Assembly: GCA_039881145.1 (NCBI GenBank) | Contig: JAYKKI010000052.1 | Span: 16,259,067 to 16,323,066 of the forward strand | Length of the DNA stretch: 64,000 bases | Origin: Druceiella hillmani | Lineage: Eukaryota > Arthropoda > Insecta > Lepidoptera > Hepialidae | Direction: 5' to 3' | Program-made: the position numbers and the translations under genes | In this document: positions 44,259 through 56,037 of the stretch, one piece after another | Layout: each line of letters opens with the position of its first letter | Position numbering within the stretch: the first letter of the stretch is position 1 | The notes under the pieces: generated by a model | Told to the model about the DNA's origin: nothing | The model's input: only the letters and a program-made list of their open reading frames with translations | The model's database searches: none

Positions 44259-45793
44259 TGGAAAATTTAACAGCAGCTGAATTTAAAGCATATTAAAATT
44301 TATACATGAAATTTTATAGTTCTGTAATGTTTATAAAATTTCATATAATTGTTATGGATTATTTATTAATTATAAAATAAATAACTTAACAGATTGACCA
44401 TTGAAGTGGAGGCTAGATATTTGAATGAACTATTGGGAGAAGATTATGCATCAGAGAATGATGATGAAGTTATATATCCAGTAGGGTATGTTCAGGAGTA
44501 TTGGACCACGAAGAATCTGTTAAATACTATTATTATTTTTTTCTTATTATTTTTTCCCATCATTATAATTTTAATATATAAAATTAATTGAAAATATAAT
44601 ATTTCTATAGTGGAACATCTTGAGAATCACGCCGAGTTAGATGAGGATGTTGATGAACCGCAGACAGCGTCGTAGCTAGTAATGAACCAGCACATTCGAC
44701 GATAACGTTTACAGCCAAAGATAAAACTTGATCTAAAACACCACCAATTCAACATCAAACACATACTCAAAATATTCTTCGGAAAATATCTGAACAACGT
44801 AGAAGAACAGAGATTTAATCAATGAGCGAAATATTTAAAAGTGTTTCACCATCAAAGCCAGCAAAGTATGAAATAAAAGTATAGTGGACTTGTGACGCAG
44901 AAAATTCATTTTAATTAAACGGTAAAATTAACGCTGGAAAGTTAATGACCGGAAATAAATCAATTTGAAAAAGTAGTAAAAGATTAAGTTGCACAATACA
45001 AAGTATACAGAAAAAATAATTTAATAGATATTTTTTTTCGATATCTAATATTAGCAGGACATTTTTTTGCTATGGAGACTAAGAATTATAGAAACTTTAA
45101 AAAATAAAAATTATATTCCAGTGGAGATGCAAGTACCTAAAGATCGCAAAGAATTTATAATTCTATTTGAATTTCAGAGAAAAGTGAAAATATGGTCTTA
45201 TTTTCAAAAAGAGAAGCTGTTATACTATTATTTACGATGCACTCAGATATAACAATTTGCAAAGACAGAAAGTAAAAAGGAAAGGAATTTTGCGGTATTA
45301 TAATAAAACAAAAATTCGAGTCAAACAATGGATTAGATGTTAGGGCGTTATACAACCCACAGGCGGATAAGCCGATTGTCTCTCGCTTTCTTTATTATGT
45401 TCTTCATGTTACCAGTCTTGGAAGTTGAACAATTTATTATAAAAATGATAAATGTTAAAAAAGCGCCGATTACTTCTGCAACGATTAAGTGAATAATTGT
45501 ATATGCCAACGACGGAAGATCGATCTCAAAATATTCGAATCATGAGAAATTTCACCAATAAGATTGCGATCGAAAGTATCTTTGGAAAACCAATGAACCC
45601 CGCATGCAGAGCTACAACATCGACCAAATCTACTCAACAGATAGACTCCACCGTACAAAAAGATGTTGTAGGAACATAGTATATCTGGGTGTCTACAGGA
45701 AGTGGCAGAAGACACGAAAATCGTGTAAATATTGTACTAAACCGGTTTGTGATTAACATTTAAAAGCAGTAACAAAATGTGACGCATGTTTTT
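44259..45793 (+). pseudogene. piggyBac-like transposase pseudogene
   Basis: Scattered plus-strand fragments follow the order of a piggyBac-superfamily transposase. MENLTAAEF at 44259 is a plausible start. LNELLGEDYASENDDE (from about 44420) and EHLENHAELDED (about 44612) are an acidic N-terminal region. SPSKPAKYEIK and CDAENSF lie near 44850-44910, then NYIPVEMQVPKDRKEF near 45108-45160. EDRSQNIRIMRNFTNKIA and ESIFGKP lie near 45515-45590. A C-terminal region retains remains of a cysteine-rich zinc-finger-like end (GRRHENR, a CKYC-like word and KCDACF). Stops, frameshifts and deletions, including of the first catalytic aspartate region, show it is dead. Terminal inverted repeats and TTAA target sites could not be fixed. 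Confidence 0.82.
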
Positions 45794-45964
45794 AAAAATT
45801 AATTCCATATGAGGATATTTTATATGTAATTTATAATAAAAGTTATTAAATTTAAATTCCCATGTTTATTTGTATATTTAATATTATTTTCTACCAAAAT
45901 TATTTTCTAACATTTATCGCTACGCAAATCTTGATGTGTATTAAGTTATAAAAGCAAACGTAAT

Positions 45965-46027
45965 CTTAAGAGCTAAAGCCAACTTGTCAACACCCAGATA
46001 ACCGAGTATTCCACTTTAGCTCTTAAG
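45965..46027. repeat. stem-loop 3' of the piggyBac relic
   Basis: CTTAAGAGCTAAAG pairs perfectly with CTTTAGCTCTTAAG across a loop of about 35 nt. It may be a subterminal inverted repeat of the piggyBac-like element or an unrelated hairpin. Confidence 0.8.
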
Positions 46028-46439
46028 TTTATTTATCTTTTTGCGTATTTAAATATCACAACGTAAATGAATCGACGTTAATTGACTTAAATAACAAGAA
46101 TCTGAAAGGATTCGACGATCTTTCGTTAAATACATAACATATGTAAGTAAGAACATGCAAAAGGGTACTCGGGTACCCGATATAGACATAAGGGTTAAAA
46201 AATGTGTTCAAATAATATATAATAACTGTAGAAAAAATATTTTATTTTTAAAAATTAAAAAGAATACGATAAAAAACAATTGAAAATGATTACAAATAGG
46301 TAATATTAAGGAAATATTAACCTTTTTATCGATAGTATCGTCTTCCATTTTATACTATATACTATGTTTTATACTATATAGGTTTTTATACTATATATTG
46401 TATAGGTGCTGTGGATATATTTATATCCACAGAACCTGT
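46028..46439. other. unassigned AT-rich sequence
   Basis: Contains repeats of TATACTATATA near 46350-46400 and a small hairpin (CTGTGGATA with TATCCACAG) at 46408-46431. Confidence 0.5.
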
Positions 46440-46900
46440 AGAATCAGTACATTTATAACTTCTTACGATCATTAACTTTTTAAAATCACTTGCAATTTAT
46501 TATGGTTGTTTTTTAGTCTTGTAAACTCACCAAGTATTTGTATAATTAAATTTAAGTAAAAATATCGAAATAATTGCTTATGTGAAAAATAATTGAGGAA
46601 CGTTTATGGAATGTGGGTATGAAAATATCAACAATTAAATTAAATTAATTTCTGCGTGATATATGAGAATTATATGGTAATTAAAATTAATATCAGCTTG
46701 ATATATGGGAATTACATGGTAATTTACGGAAAGTCTAGGAATATTTGGAAATAAAGAATGGTGGTTGATATTATCGTCTGAGTGACGCAAGGTTGGAACA
46801 CGTATCTAAGACACTGATATGAAACTCTCCGCAGAGGAAGTACAGTTTTGGTACGGGCTTGTCTCACCAGCTCGGGGGTGCTGGCCACTGCTTACCCTAG
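46440..46900. repeat. dispersed repeat, copy B
   Basis: Diverged same-orientation relative of 29190-29640. Its 3' part is GC-richer (GGCTTGTCTCACCAGCTCGG then GGGTGCTGGCC). Confidence 0.55.
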
Positions 46901-49009
46901 ATTGTTAAATATATCAAATAATCTTTAATAAATAAATAAATATAATATATTCAATACCTCATTTTTTATAAAGAATGCCGGATTTAAATTGATAATTTGC
47001 AAAAATTATGATAATTGAATTATAGTTGTATTATAAAAGAATTATAATTGAATTATGTTTTTGTTATTTACCAGCAAAAAAATTAATTCTTCGATTTTTT
47101 TCATTCAAAAGGAAATTAATGGGAGCAAATTACACAACTAAAAATATTACAACCAATGTTTCTAAATATTTATAAGAAGAGAATTCCTGCAGATTTTTGA
47201 GGATGAGATTTTATAAGCCAATAATTATAATTGAGAAAATTGAAAAAAAAATATTTTGCTATTGAAAAATAAGTTATGTCTCCGTTATAAATACTTGAAT
47301 CGAAATGTCATACATTATTTTCCCCTTACATTTTCATGAAAAAATATCTTGCCATATCCTTTAGCCAACACATAATTTACAGTACAAATTTGCCATAGTC
47401 TCTAAAAAAAATTAAGTATTTCATCCACACAAAATGGAATTCTTAACTATGTGACTATTATAAAAAAATGCTAGGATATTACAAAATAATTTAATTTTGA
47501 AATCTTATTTCAGTTATATTTTAAACCATTTGAAAATATTACTTTTTAAGAATGATTGAAAACTTTTAAGAATGAATAAAAATAAACTACTTAGTTGCTG
47601 CTCTTATTAAACTTCTTACATTACCAATATATTTAAAGTCGTCATATTCATCTTACTTCTTAACAGCTCGGTATTACAAAGCTTACAAAGTGCGACTTGT
47701 TGGTTACAATGTTTTCAACTAATTACTAACAATGTCATAAAAGCATATATGACTGCAAAAATATGTAATTTATTGATGTTACATTTGACAAATATTAGTC
47801 TGAGTAGAAAGAAATTATCAACAAAAAATGTGCCAGTAGATGCACAACAGAAGCAAAACTTTTACTTGGTGTGCCCGTTGTACAAAACCATACATACGTT
47901 TATTACCACGAACTTCGAAAGACTTTGATATGCAGTATTATAAAATAAAAATAAAATAGGAATAAACACGGCATAACGATAATTATGAAACAATAATTAA
48001 AAAACGGAAAACAATTAAGACGCACGAGTTACGTATATTTTGCGTAACATCGAAAATTATTTAGAAAACGTAGGTTACAAGAGACAGACATACGTCAAGT
48101 ACATACGTCACGTACGTCACAAGAGGTGGAAATAAGTAAACAAGTACGTAAGTTCTGCATTTCTGACCCTGTCTTGACTCGACCATTATTCTACGTTGTC
48201 GTTTTTGCTAGTTTACTTCCGTAATTTCTTTCATTTTTGAAGTGCACCATAAGGAGTTATACTTAAAAACAATCCTACAAAATAATATCAAATTGATGAA
48301 ATGTGTTTTATATCTTTGAAAATACCTATTTATGTATCTCAAGTTAGTTTCAGCTCTATATTTTTTTGTATTCCCATGAATGTCACCTTAGTTTTGTGAA
48401 GCTTCGTTATTACAAATTAGTTTAATCATTCGGATGTTATCATTCACAATTCATACTGGTATAAAAGAAACATGCCATAAGACTTTTAAGGTAATAGTAT
48501 TTGCAATAATATATTCATGTCCAACAATTCTCATGGTTCACTTTTATAACATTGAGTGTATTGACCTTTATAAAACTTTTTTTTATTTCGAATGCAGGAA
48601 CTTATTAAGAATTGATATCCTATATATATACACGCTGAAGAAAGTGTGAAAGAAATTCATCAAGTAGAAAGTTTCTTTAACATCACCATTTGTATTTCAC
48701 GGAGCTTATGGTATTCGATGAAATATCCACATTAAGATAACAGTATAAAATCAACTATAAGATATGGAGGCAAACCGAACGCGTCTGGTTAACAACAAGG
48801 TGTATTATTACGATTAGAGCATACGATTGACATCTCACCAACAAATAATTTTAAACGTTTGACCGCATCACTTGGCCGTATGTCACTTAAAGTGACAAAA
48901 ATTGCAGGATATAGGGAGCAAACCCTCAGCGAAAAACTTTGTCATATGATAGTGCTGACATTTTAGTGGACAATATCTTATTTACAACACTAGTATTGTC
49001 TAGTAGACA
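46901..49009. other. unassigned AT-rich sequence
   Basis: Short direct repeats of TACGTCA and ACGTAC words occur near 48060-48120. Frames at 48434-48649 and near 48780-48900 show no recognised family. Confidence 0.35.
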
Positions 49010-49066
49010 ATTCGCAGTAGTATAACGGATTCGTAGCAGTATAACGGATTCACAGTAGTATAACGC
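49010..49066. repeat. 19-bp minisatellite, three units
   Basis: ATTCGCAGTAGTATAACGG, ATTCGTAGCAGTATAACGG and ATTCACAGTAGTATAACGC in direct succession. Confidence 0.92.
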
Positions 49067-49214
49067 AAATAAAACAGTCGTTCCCGCAACGAATCATTGA
49101 GGATAGTTAAGGAAAAACATTAGTTACTTATGTTAATATTTTGTAATTATATTCAGGTAATCCATAAACGGTCCAAGTTGCTTATAATATTGTAAATTAT
49201 ATCTTAATCTATTT

Positions 49215-49262
49215 TCTACGACAGTTGTTGGGACTAGTTGTTGGGATAGTTGTTGGGACTTG
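49215..49262. repeat. short tandem repeat of AGTTGTTGGGA
   Basis: Three units, spaced about 13-16 bp. Confidence 0.85.
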
Positions 49263-50391
49263 AACGAAAAAAGTCTTCCAAACGAGCCTTGTTGTAATTC
49301 GACTAGTATTTCGATTGATACTTGCCTTTATAATGGACAGATACTTTGTAAAATTTTATAGTAGTCAATTTGAAAAAAAGTAGTCTATTAAAAATATGTA
49401 TTATTGCTCTCCCGTTTGCAAGGTATGGAAATAATCGATTGCATAAAGCAAAAGGACTGAAGAAAATCGAGCTTCCGCGCTTTACTCATTGAAATGGATA
49501 CCGCGACGCCTACTGACGCAGATTTGTGAAGATAGGAAGCAAATTCATTAGTCTTGGTTGGTTGCTTGTCAGTTCAGTCAGGGAGTGCTATATTTGAAAT
49601 AGCTAAAAAATGTAATATTATATTTTCATAAATTTTGTATTATACCAAATGTGTTCACATTCAGTTGAACAAAATTATATTTTTATTTATATTTTTGAGC
49701 AGGCACTCCGCGTGATTAAAGTTGTAATTAATGCAAAAAGAGTAATTTAGATTAATGAAACTAAACTTGCTCGATTTTTTCAAGTTGTTCCAGAGCTTTC
49801 ATGATTTATTGTATTAAGATAACTGTTCCTAAATTAAGTGATTATTAATTGTGTTCATAATTCACAATCTTCGTCAAAAAATAAGTCAAGAAAAAAATTA
49901 ATAACTTCAATGATTTAATAAGATTTTTTGTCCCATGTAATCGTTTTGAACGATATATTGTTATTTGTACTTATATTAAGCTTATTGAGGATATATAAAA
50001 ATCCTTGTACTCCTTAACGCAGTTTGCAACGAGTAGATTTTATATGTTGGACTTTTTATATTTACTTTATTTTTTATATTAAGGGCTATTCATATTTTTC
50101 ACTAAACACCTCTGTTTTTACCAAGTTTACTAAACTCTAATAACATGTAGTACAATGATTTTGATTTTATATTATTAGAGATTACTTCCTTAATTTATAA
50201 AAAAAACAATTTATGTTGAGGCAATAGCGAGAAAAAAAGCAAAAAATATTTATTAAAAAAATACCTTCTCCGTTTCAAATACTTGTCGTAATACTGGCCA
50301 GTTAGTGCTTTCGCGACCACTCTGAATGAAAATATTCGCGATGTATTTTTACAATATTTAAGTGTTTTATTATATTCTATTACTTACTTAC

Positions 50392-50392
<1 letters not shown>
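49263..50392. other. unassigned AT-rich sequence
   Basis: One GC-richer block at 49480-49590. No gene recognised. Confidence 0.35.

Positions 50393-50452
<60 letters not shown>
50393..50452. repeat. (AT)n microsatellite
   Basis: Pure AT dinucleotide run. Confidence 0.95.
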
Positions 50453-50455
<3 letters not shown>

Positions 50456-51749
50456 TTATATAAATATGTGTATGTGTGTTAAATTTAATATATTATTAGA
50501 TGTAATTAAAAATAATGAGAAGAGAAAAACGGAAACTTTGTAAGATCACTCATGTGTATGTGTATGTCCTCTTGTCTGTTACAGCCGTTTTTTTTCGGGA
50601 TCCGCTTGACTTAAAAACTTTAAATTTGGCTTGGTACTAAAATGTATGAAACCGCAAATACTTCAATAATTTGCACTCAAAAATATTCATATCGAAGTTT
50701 TATGCGGGAGGGGCTGTGAGGGGAAATAAGAACTCGATTTTTTTAATTACATAAGTAGTGTGGAGTATAGTTTGAAGGATAAATGTTTTTTAATAACTTT
50801 AGGTACCGTATATTCAGATACATTATGAAAAATGTGAAAAAATATGTTGAGAATCATGTATGCTAATTCCGAGACTACTGATATCAAAATTATGAAATAA
50901 TAGGGATGTTTCGAAGCCTAGGCAACAAATATAGGAAAACTAGACCGATAATTTTAGATGGCATATTTTTTTTAAACATGCACCATGGTTTTACGCTTAT
51001 AAAGATGTAGTATTTAGGATTTTTTATATTCTCAAATGATTTTTTTCAGAGATCACGCAACGTGGAAGCTTGACAATGACATAGTAATGCATGAATTGGC
51101 ATAATGTTGCATGGATTAATGCAATACTATGACCCATTTATTTTTTATTCATTTTTAAATATAATTTAAAGACGGAGTAAACAAAGACCTTAATTTTTTA
51201 AGGTTATATATCCTGTGGGTGTAATTGGCTTATGGGACATCCACGTATTTTGAATTGTATTTTTGAATAAATATTCCAAAAATATGTGGAAATTTAGCTT
51301 TCTCTCTCATTGCCGAAAGCAATGAATACATTTACTTTATGAATGATTGCTAGTTGCAAATAGTTTAATAGAAATACTATGTATCCCTAAGTATTTATAA
51401 CTGGGTAATTGTGTACAGAACCCTCATAGCGCCGGTTTTACTCGTGCTTCACAGGGTTTTATATGTTTTATGTAAATGCGTGTACATATTATGATTTTTA
51501 AGTTCCTCTACCCTAGTCATTATAGCATCACATTCATAACCAAATTAATAATCTCTCAATGTTATTATTATTAGTTATGGTTTCATTCCACTTATTCGAC
51601 CATTTAATGGGTTTCACTTAGTCATTTTAGTAATTTTTTTAATAAGTAAACTCTTAAGATGTAGTTGAGTTACTTCATCCATTCGACTGTTAGTTTTGAT
51701 TTGAATTTCGAAAATATGCAAACAAATGGAAGGCCATGGGTCCTGTTGT
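50453..51749. other. unassigned AT-rich sequence
   Basis: No gene, RNA or named repeat recognised. Confidence 0.35.
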
Positions 51750-52280
51750 CTTACTACTATTATTTTAATGTGAAAGTTTGTGAGAAGGACTGAACGGATT
51801 TTGATGAAACTTTAAGGTAGTAAAGCTTATATATCAGCTTATAAAATTATAAAGATATTGAGTGATTTGACTATTATATAAAGACAAGAATCAAATAAGT
51901 GGAAAAAATACCTGTCCTCTGAGGGTTATCTTAGCGTGCGCTGCCTAAACCGTTAAAGTTACTCGAAGATAATGTACAATGTGATTGTTTCTCAGATGGA
52001 GGTAGAGGGACGAGCGAGGTAAAGTCACGTGTCATTGCCGAGTGCATGACCCGAACGCGGGCAGACGCACGTCCCATAGATGAAAGTAGGATGCTTTTTA
52101 TCCAGCAAAGTTTTGATAATTAGACCGACGACATGTAGACATGACCTGGATCAGTATAAAGAATACCTACATGTTATCCCTAGGATACATACCCATGGGA
52201 TAATTACAGGAAATGATGTTCAGGTCAGATAGGAAACGTTTCCCGATGTCCACGCGGGTGAAACTGGAGGCAAAAGCTAG
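51750..52280 (+). mobile_element. nonautonomous Helitron, Lep1-like
   Basis: Starts TCTTACTACTATTATTTTAA followed by a GTGAAAGTTTGTGAG block and CTGAACGGATTTTGATGAAA, the phrase order typical of the widespread insect Lep1-like Helitrons. It ends CACGCGGGTGAAACTGGAGG then CAAAAGCTAG followed by T. The CTAG end before a T target base fits the Helitron CTRR rule, and a decayed GC-rich hairpin precedes it. The 5' TC dinucleotide is present but preceded by G, not A. No Rep/helicase is encoded. An open frame at 52213 spans its end and is not a gene. Confidence 0.75.
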
Positions 52281-54059
52281 TATCGAAAAATGGAACAACT
52301 TTATTCAAAGTTTGCATAAGAAAGATCAAAAAGAAGAACCCGTTTTATCCATAAATATTAATTTTTACGCGCCACTTCGCTCACGTTGTCGTTTCATTTT
52401 AGTCTGAAAACTTTAGTAAATACCTTTGAATTACAGTTCGGGACATTTGAATTACAATTTTAAAAAAGGACAGGATGTCTTACCATCAGTAAGAAATCAT
52501 TTTAGGCGCTATTTGTTGAAAAATTTGTCTTAATTATTGTCATATGAATTCCAAAGTGATGATTTTGCATAGACTTATTTTCATTATCACATATGGACGT
52601 ATTTTTATGGACATTTAATTTTTTTAGTTTGGTGCCTTAAAAACGATAAACCTTGCAAGCAAAGTGAATTATTATTTGTTTGTCCGTCTCCGATTTCAAT
52701 TACTCATTTTTATTTTAATAAAATATAATAGTAGTTATTGTTTCTTTTTAAAAGTAAATATTATTATCCAATATTTTGAAAATTAACAAATTTACCTACA
52801 AGAACATTAAATTACGAAACTTCGGAATTCACCAAAGCTTCTTATGAGTAGAAACATATTTCTTCGGAAGATGTTGGACATAATACCATCACCGAATCTA
52901 CAAGTAAAACAATTTCTCAGCCCGTTCTATCAAAAAGGTGTTTGTCTGATTCTGAAGTAAGATCCCCTTGAATTATGCATTGCAGACATTGGTTTTGTTG
53001 GCAGAAACAAACTCTTAAAAAAAAGCTGTTCGAAGCAATACATAAGACACCAATCACAAGGGGCGTGATCTTCTCCTATTAATTTAAGCTAAGAATTTGG
53101 CAATAGTTTATTTTGATCTGTTTGTATCTATGAACCTAACTATGCAACTAACTATGATGTAAACGACAACCCCCAAAGATATTAATTAACCGTAATTTTA
53201 CATCTACTACAACAAGCTGCCGCAGGAAAACTTATAAAATCGTTAAAGGTAGAAAGAAACTAGTTTATAAAGGACTATGTGTGATGGTTCAAAGGGATTA
53301 GACAATCACAATAAACGTTTTGTAAATATTAAGAGGTGAGTAAATATTTAAAGAGGTTTAATGTTCAAAATTTTGCATGGTACATGTATAGTGCCAAATG
53401 AATTGTTATAAATATTTTCCACATAGCACCATTTTTGTTTTTTTAAAACCTTACTCACTAATAATATAGGTTTATGGAGTACTTCCGGTCAACCTGAAAT
53501 CTTAAAAGTCTTGTAGCGCAGATAAAGAGAAAAATCCAAAAAAATCAACCGTTTAAAATTTTGAGTGAAATTATACGTTCTTATAATTTGTTTTCACACA
53601 TATATACATAGTACAGAAGAGTTGCAAAAATTGCATGATGTTGCAAAAATTGATACTCGTAAATAGCTTATTTATAATTTGTTAAATACTTTAGTTTATG
53701 GTAATATCGCTCCTTCCTGTATATTCCGTAGTCTATGGTGTAGGGTATAAAAACCGCAACTTTATCGCCGCACTTCCTTATTCTCTGCTCAGTGACATCA
53801 CAAAGACTATTTGTCTGGATTACTAATCAAGAATATCTCATTAAATACTCAGGTGGTTCCACTAGTGCCATAATAATTCAACAAATTGTAGGCTAAGTAA
53901 CTTTGGGGTCATAATAATTCAACATTTAAGAAATATGTAAGCTGACAAAATGTTATAACCTACGAATATGAAAAGTGCAAATTATAAAGCAACGAAAATG
54001 AGGCTAAATATCTTCAAATAATTCACTAACTTTAAATTAATAATTAAAGGTTGATATAG
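52281..54059. other. unassigned AT-rich sequence
   Basis: The 5' LTR of the following Copia relic could lie at about 53740-54050, but I cannot delimit it without a matching 3' LTR. Confidence 0.35.
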
Positions 54060-55880
54060 TTATTCCATGTGGAGATTTGCTTTAGCATGGAGGATTGTGA
54101 AACTGTATTGAAAGTAGTGTAATAATTAATTTGAAAGATTGAAAGGCAAGAACAAATATTTTATTTATTGATGTATCGCTTCATGTCCACATTCTCCGAA
54201 AGAAGTTTGGAATAATCTTGCACATGCTTTCGATAATACCGAGATACCACGACGCGTTCGGTTGCTCAGAGAACTGGGTACAATAATAACCCTTGCGGAA
54301 TGTCAAAATGTAGAAAACTGCCTTAACAAAAAAATACCACAGCACATATACTTTGGAATATCAAGTTTAAAATTAATTACAAGTGCCTGGGAACAATGGT
54401 ATCCTCCGGGCTACCGGAATCATGCAAGCAAGTGAATACAAGGATCAAGACCTCGGTTATTGAAGTGTGGGTCCGGTCAAAGCAAAAATTTTACTAGTTT
54501 TCAGAACAACTATATTTCACAAGAGCACGAATATCTACCGCAACGCAGCGGCAAAGGAAGCGTTGCCTATCAAAATGACTAAAGTGATAAATGACATTTT
54601 TTCACGGAAAAGAGGGCAGGTCAGTGTCATAACAAAAATTAAAGTATTATGCAATAAAATATTCGTATTATACTAAAATTTCCACGTTGTTATAAATATT
54701 CAATGTTACGACAACATCTTGGTATTCCGCAATAAAATATTTGTGACAAATATTTAGCATTGCAACAATTTATGTACAATAAAACTTCGTATTGTAATGA
54801 TATATCCGTCTTTTATAATAAAAATTCAATATTTAAAAAAAATCGCTCTCAGGCAATTAAATTATTATAAATGATGGCAAGATTTAGTCAAACATATGTG
54901 CTAGCAGACAATTTACAATATATAAATCTGACGCTGATGAGTAAAGTTTAGCAATAATATGTGTCGGCTGACTATATGCAATTATCATATATGTCGGTAA
55001 GCAAGGTTTGGTCAAAAATATGTACCAGCAGACAATTTACAATAGTTATATTTACATATCCAGCTTTGATGAACAATATTTAGTCAACGATGTGTACCGG
55101 TTGACTATATGCAATTGTCATATTTATACATACGACGATGATGGGCAAGATTTAGTTAACAATATGTACCGACAGACAATATGTAATTTTCATTTATACA
55201 TATCCAAAGTTGATGGTATTTGGATGGTTAACAAATGCGACTACCTCTTAAATATAAAGATTTGGAAATCACGAAAATGCTGGACTCAGTGCATTCAGAT
55301 CTTTTAAAATCCATAGATGACTGCTAAGAAAATGATTTTGTTTACTTCCTACAAAGAGAATCGGATGCACCAGAGAGATTAAAAAAATCAAAAACCGTGT
55401 CGAAAAACATTAAACTGTAGGATTAAATGTCTTCGTACCGACAACGGGTTCCGAAAGTCAATAGGTTTAAGAAGTCAGTCAACTCGGGAACTCAGTCGGC
55501 TCAGAAAGTCAACCCGTTCAGTTATTCAGGCAGATAGTTGACTCAGTCCTGGTCCACTTAGCGTTAACGAGACGTAGCCATGGTAGAGTTCGTAGCCATC
55601 TATTTTAGTAACAAAGAACCCATATGACTAAAATAATTATCATGTGACATAAGTGAAATGCTGCACGTTTAAAGTCGATAACAAAGTATTATGAGTGTGA
55701 TAAAAACGGCGAGTGTCACAAAAAATGTGACATATGGACATTAAATATAAATTTGTAACGGAAAAAAACCAAGAAACACTACAGAATTGAAATATCTATG
55801 TACAGGTAGAAGATATATCCACAAAAACCTTGTCTAGAGCGAAATTTGCATTAATTAAAGAAGGAACTGGATAGTCAAAG
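54060..55880 (+). pseudogene. Copia-type retrotransposon relic, gag-integrase-RNase H with RT deleted
   Basis: A second decayed copia element. The gag part (about 54060-54480) reads PKEVWNNLAHAFDN and RRVRLLREL, matching the family's AKEVWDNL...RRVxLLRxL region, with SGLPES in a shifted frame near 54400. After a tandem-repeat region, KMLDSVHSDL near 55275 matches the pre-integrase HSD motif, then VYFLQRESDA near 55350 and LRTDNG near 55425 match integrase. The end of RNase H follows directly: HMDIKYKFV near 55730 and ISTKTLSRAKFALIK near 55815. The reverse transcriptase is missing, so a large internal deletion separates integrase and RNase H. Stops and frameshifts abound. Ends and LTRs are uncertain. 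Confidence 0.75.
54877..55240 (+). repeat. tandem repeat, 60-72 bp units, partly in a 24-codon frame
   Basis: Units start near 54877, 54941, 55001, 55073, 55145 and 55217. The last periods are exactly 72 bp, and the plus frame stays open across them from 55008 to 55307. It gives 24-residue repeats with the pattern LVN-(D/N)-(V/M)-YR-LTICN or QTICN, then HIY or HLYI. The first two units are shortened. The array sits between the gag and integrase parts of the Copia relic. Confidence 0.8.
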
Positions 55881-56010
55881 CAATTGTTAATTGTAACAAA
55901 ATAGTTCATATTTGAAGTCTCGCTAAATGTAAAAAATATTACATTTACCTTTTATGTAATTCACTTAAAGCTTCAGCGCTGACTCGTTCAAACTGTGTTT
56001 ATATTAAAAC

Positions 56011-56037
56011 CTTCTAGAAGTTTCGAACTTCTAGAAA
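56011..56037. promoter_or_regulatory. heat-shock-element-like palindrome
   Basis: TTCTAGAA at 56012-56019 and again at 56029-56036 flank GTTTCGAAC, making an 11-bp-armed palindrome. It contains three contiguous alternating nTTCn/nGAAn pentamers, the consensus for heat-shock factor binding, plus a further inverted pair. It lies about 130 bp past the end of the Copia RNase H relic, where a 3' LTR would be expected. Binding is not shown. Confidence 0.5.

Noticed and set aside
52213..52407. 64-codon frame
   Set aside because: It begins inside the 3' end of the Helitron and runs into flanking sequence; such frames are typical by-products of these elements.
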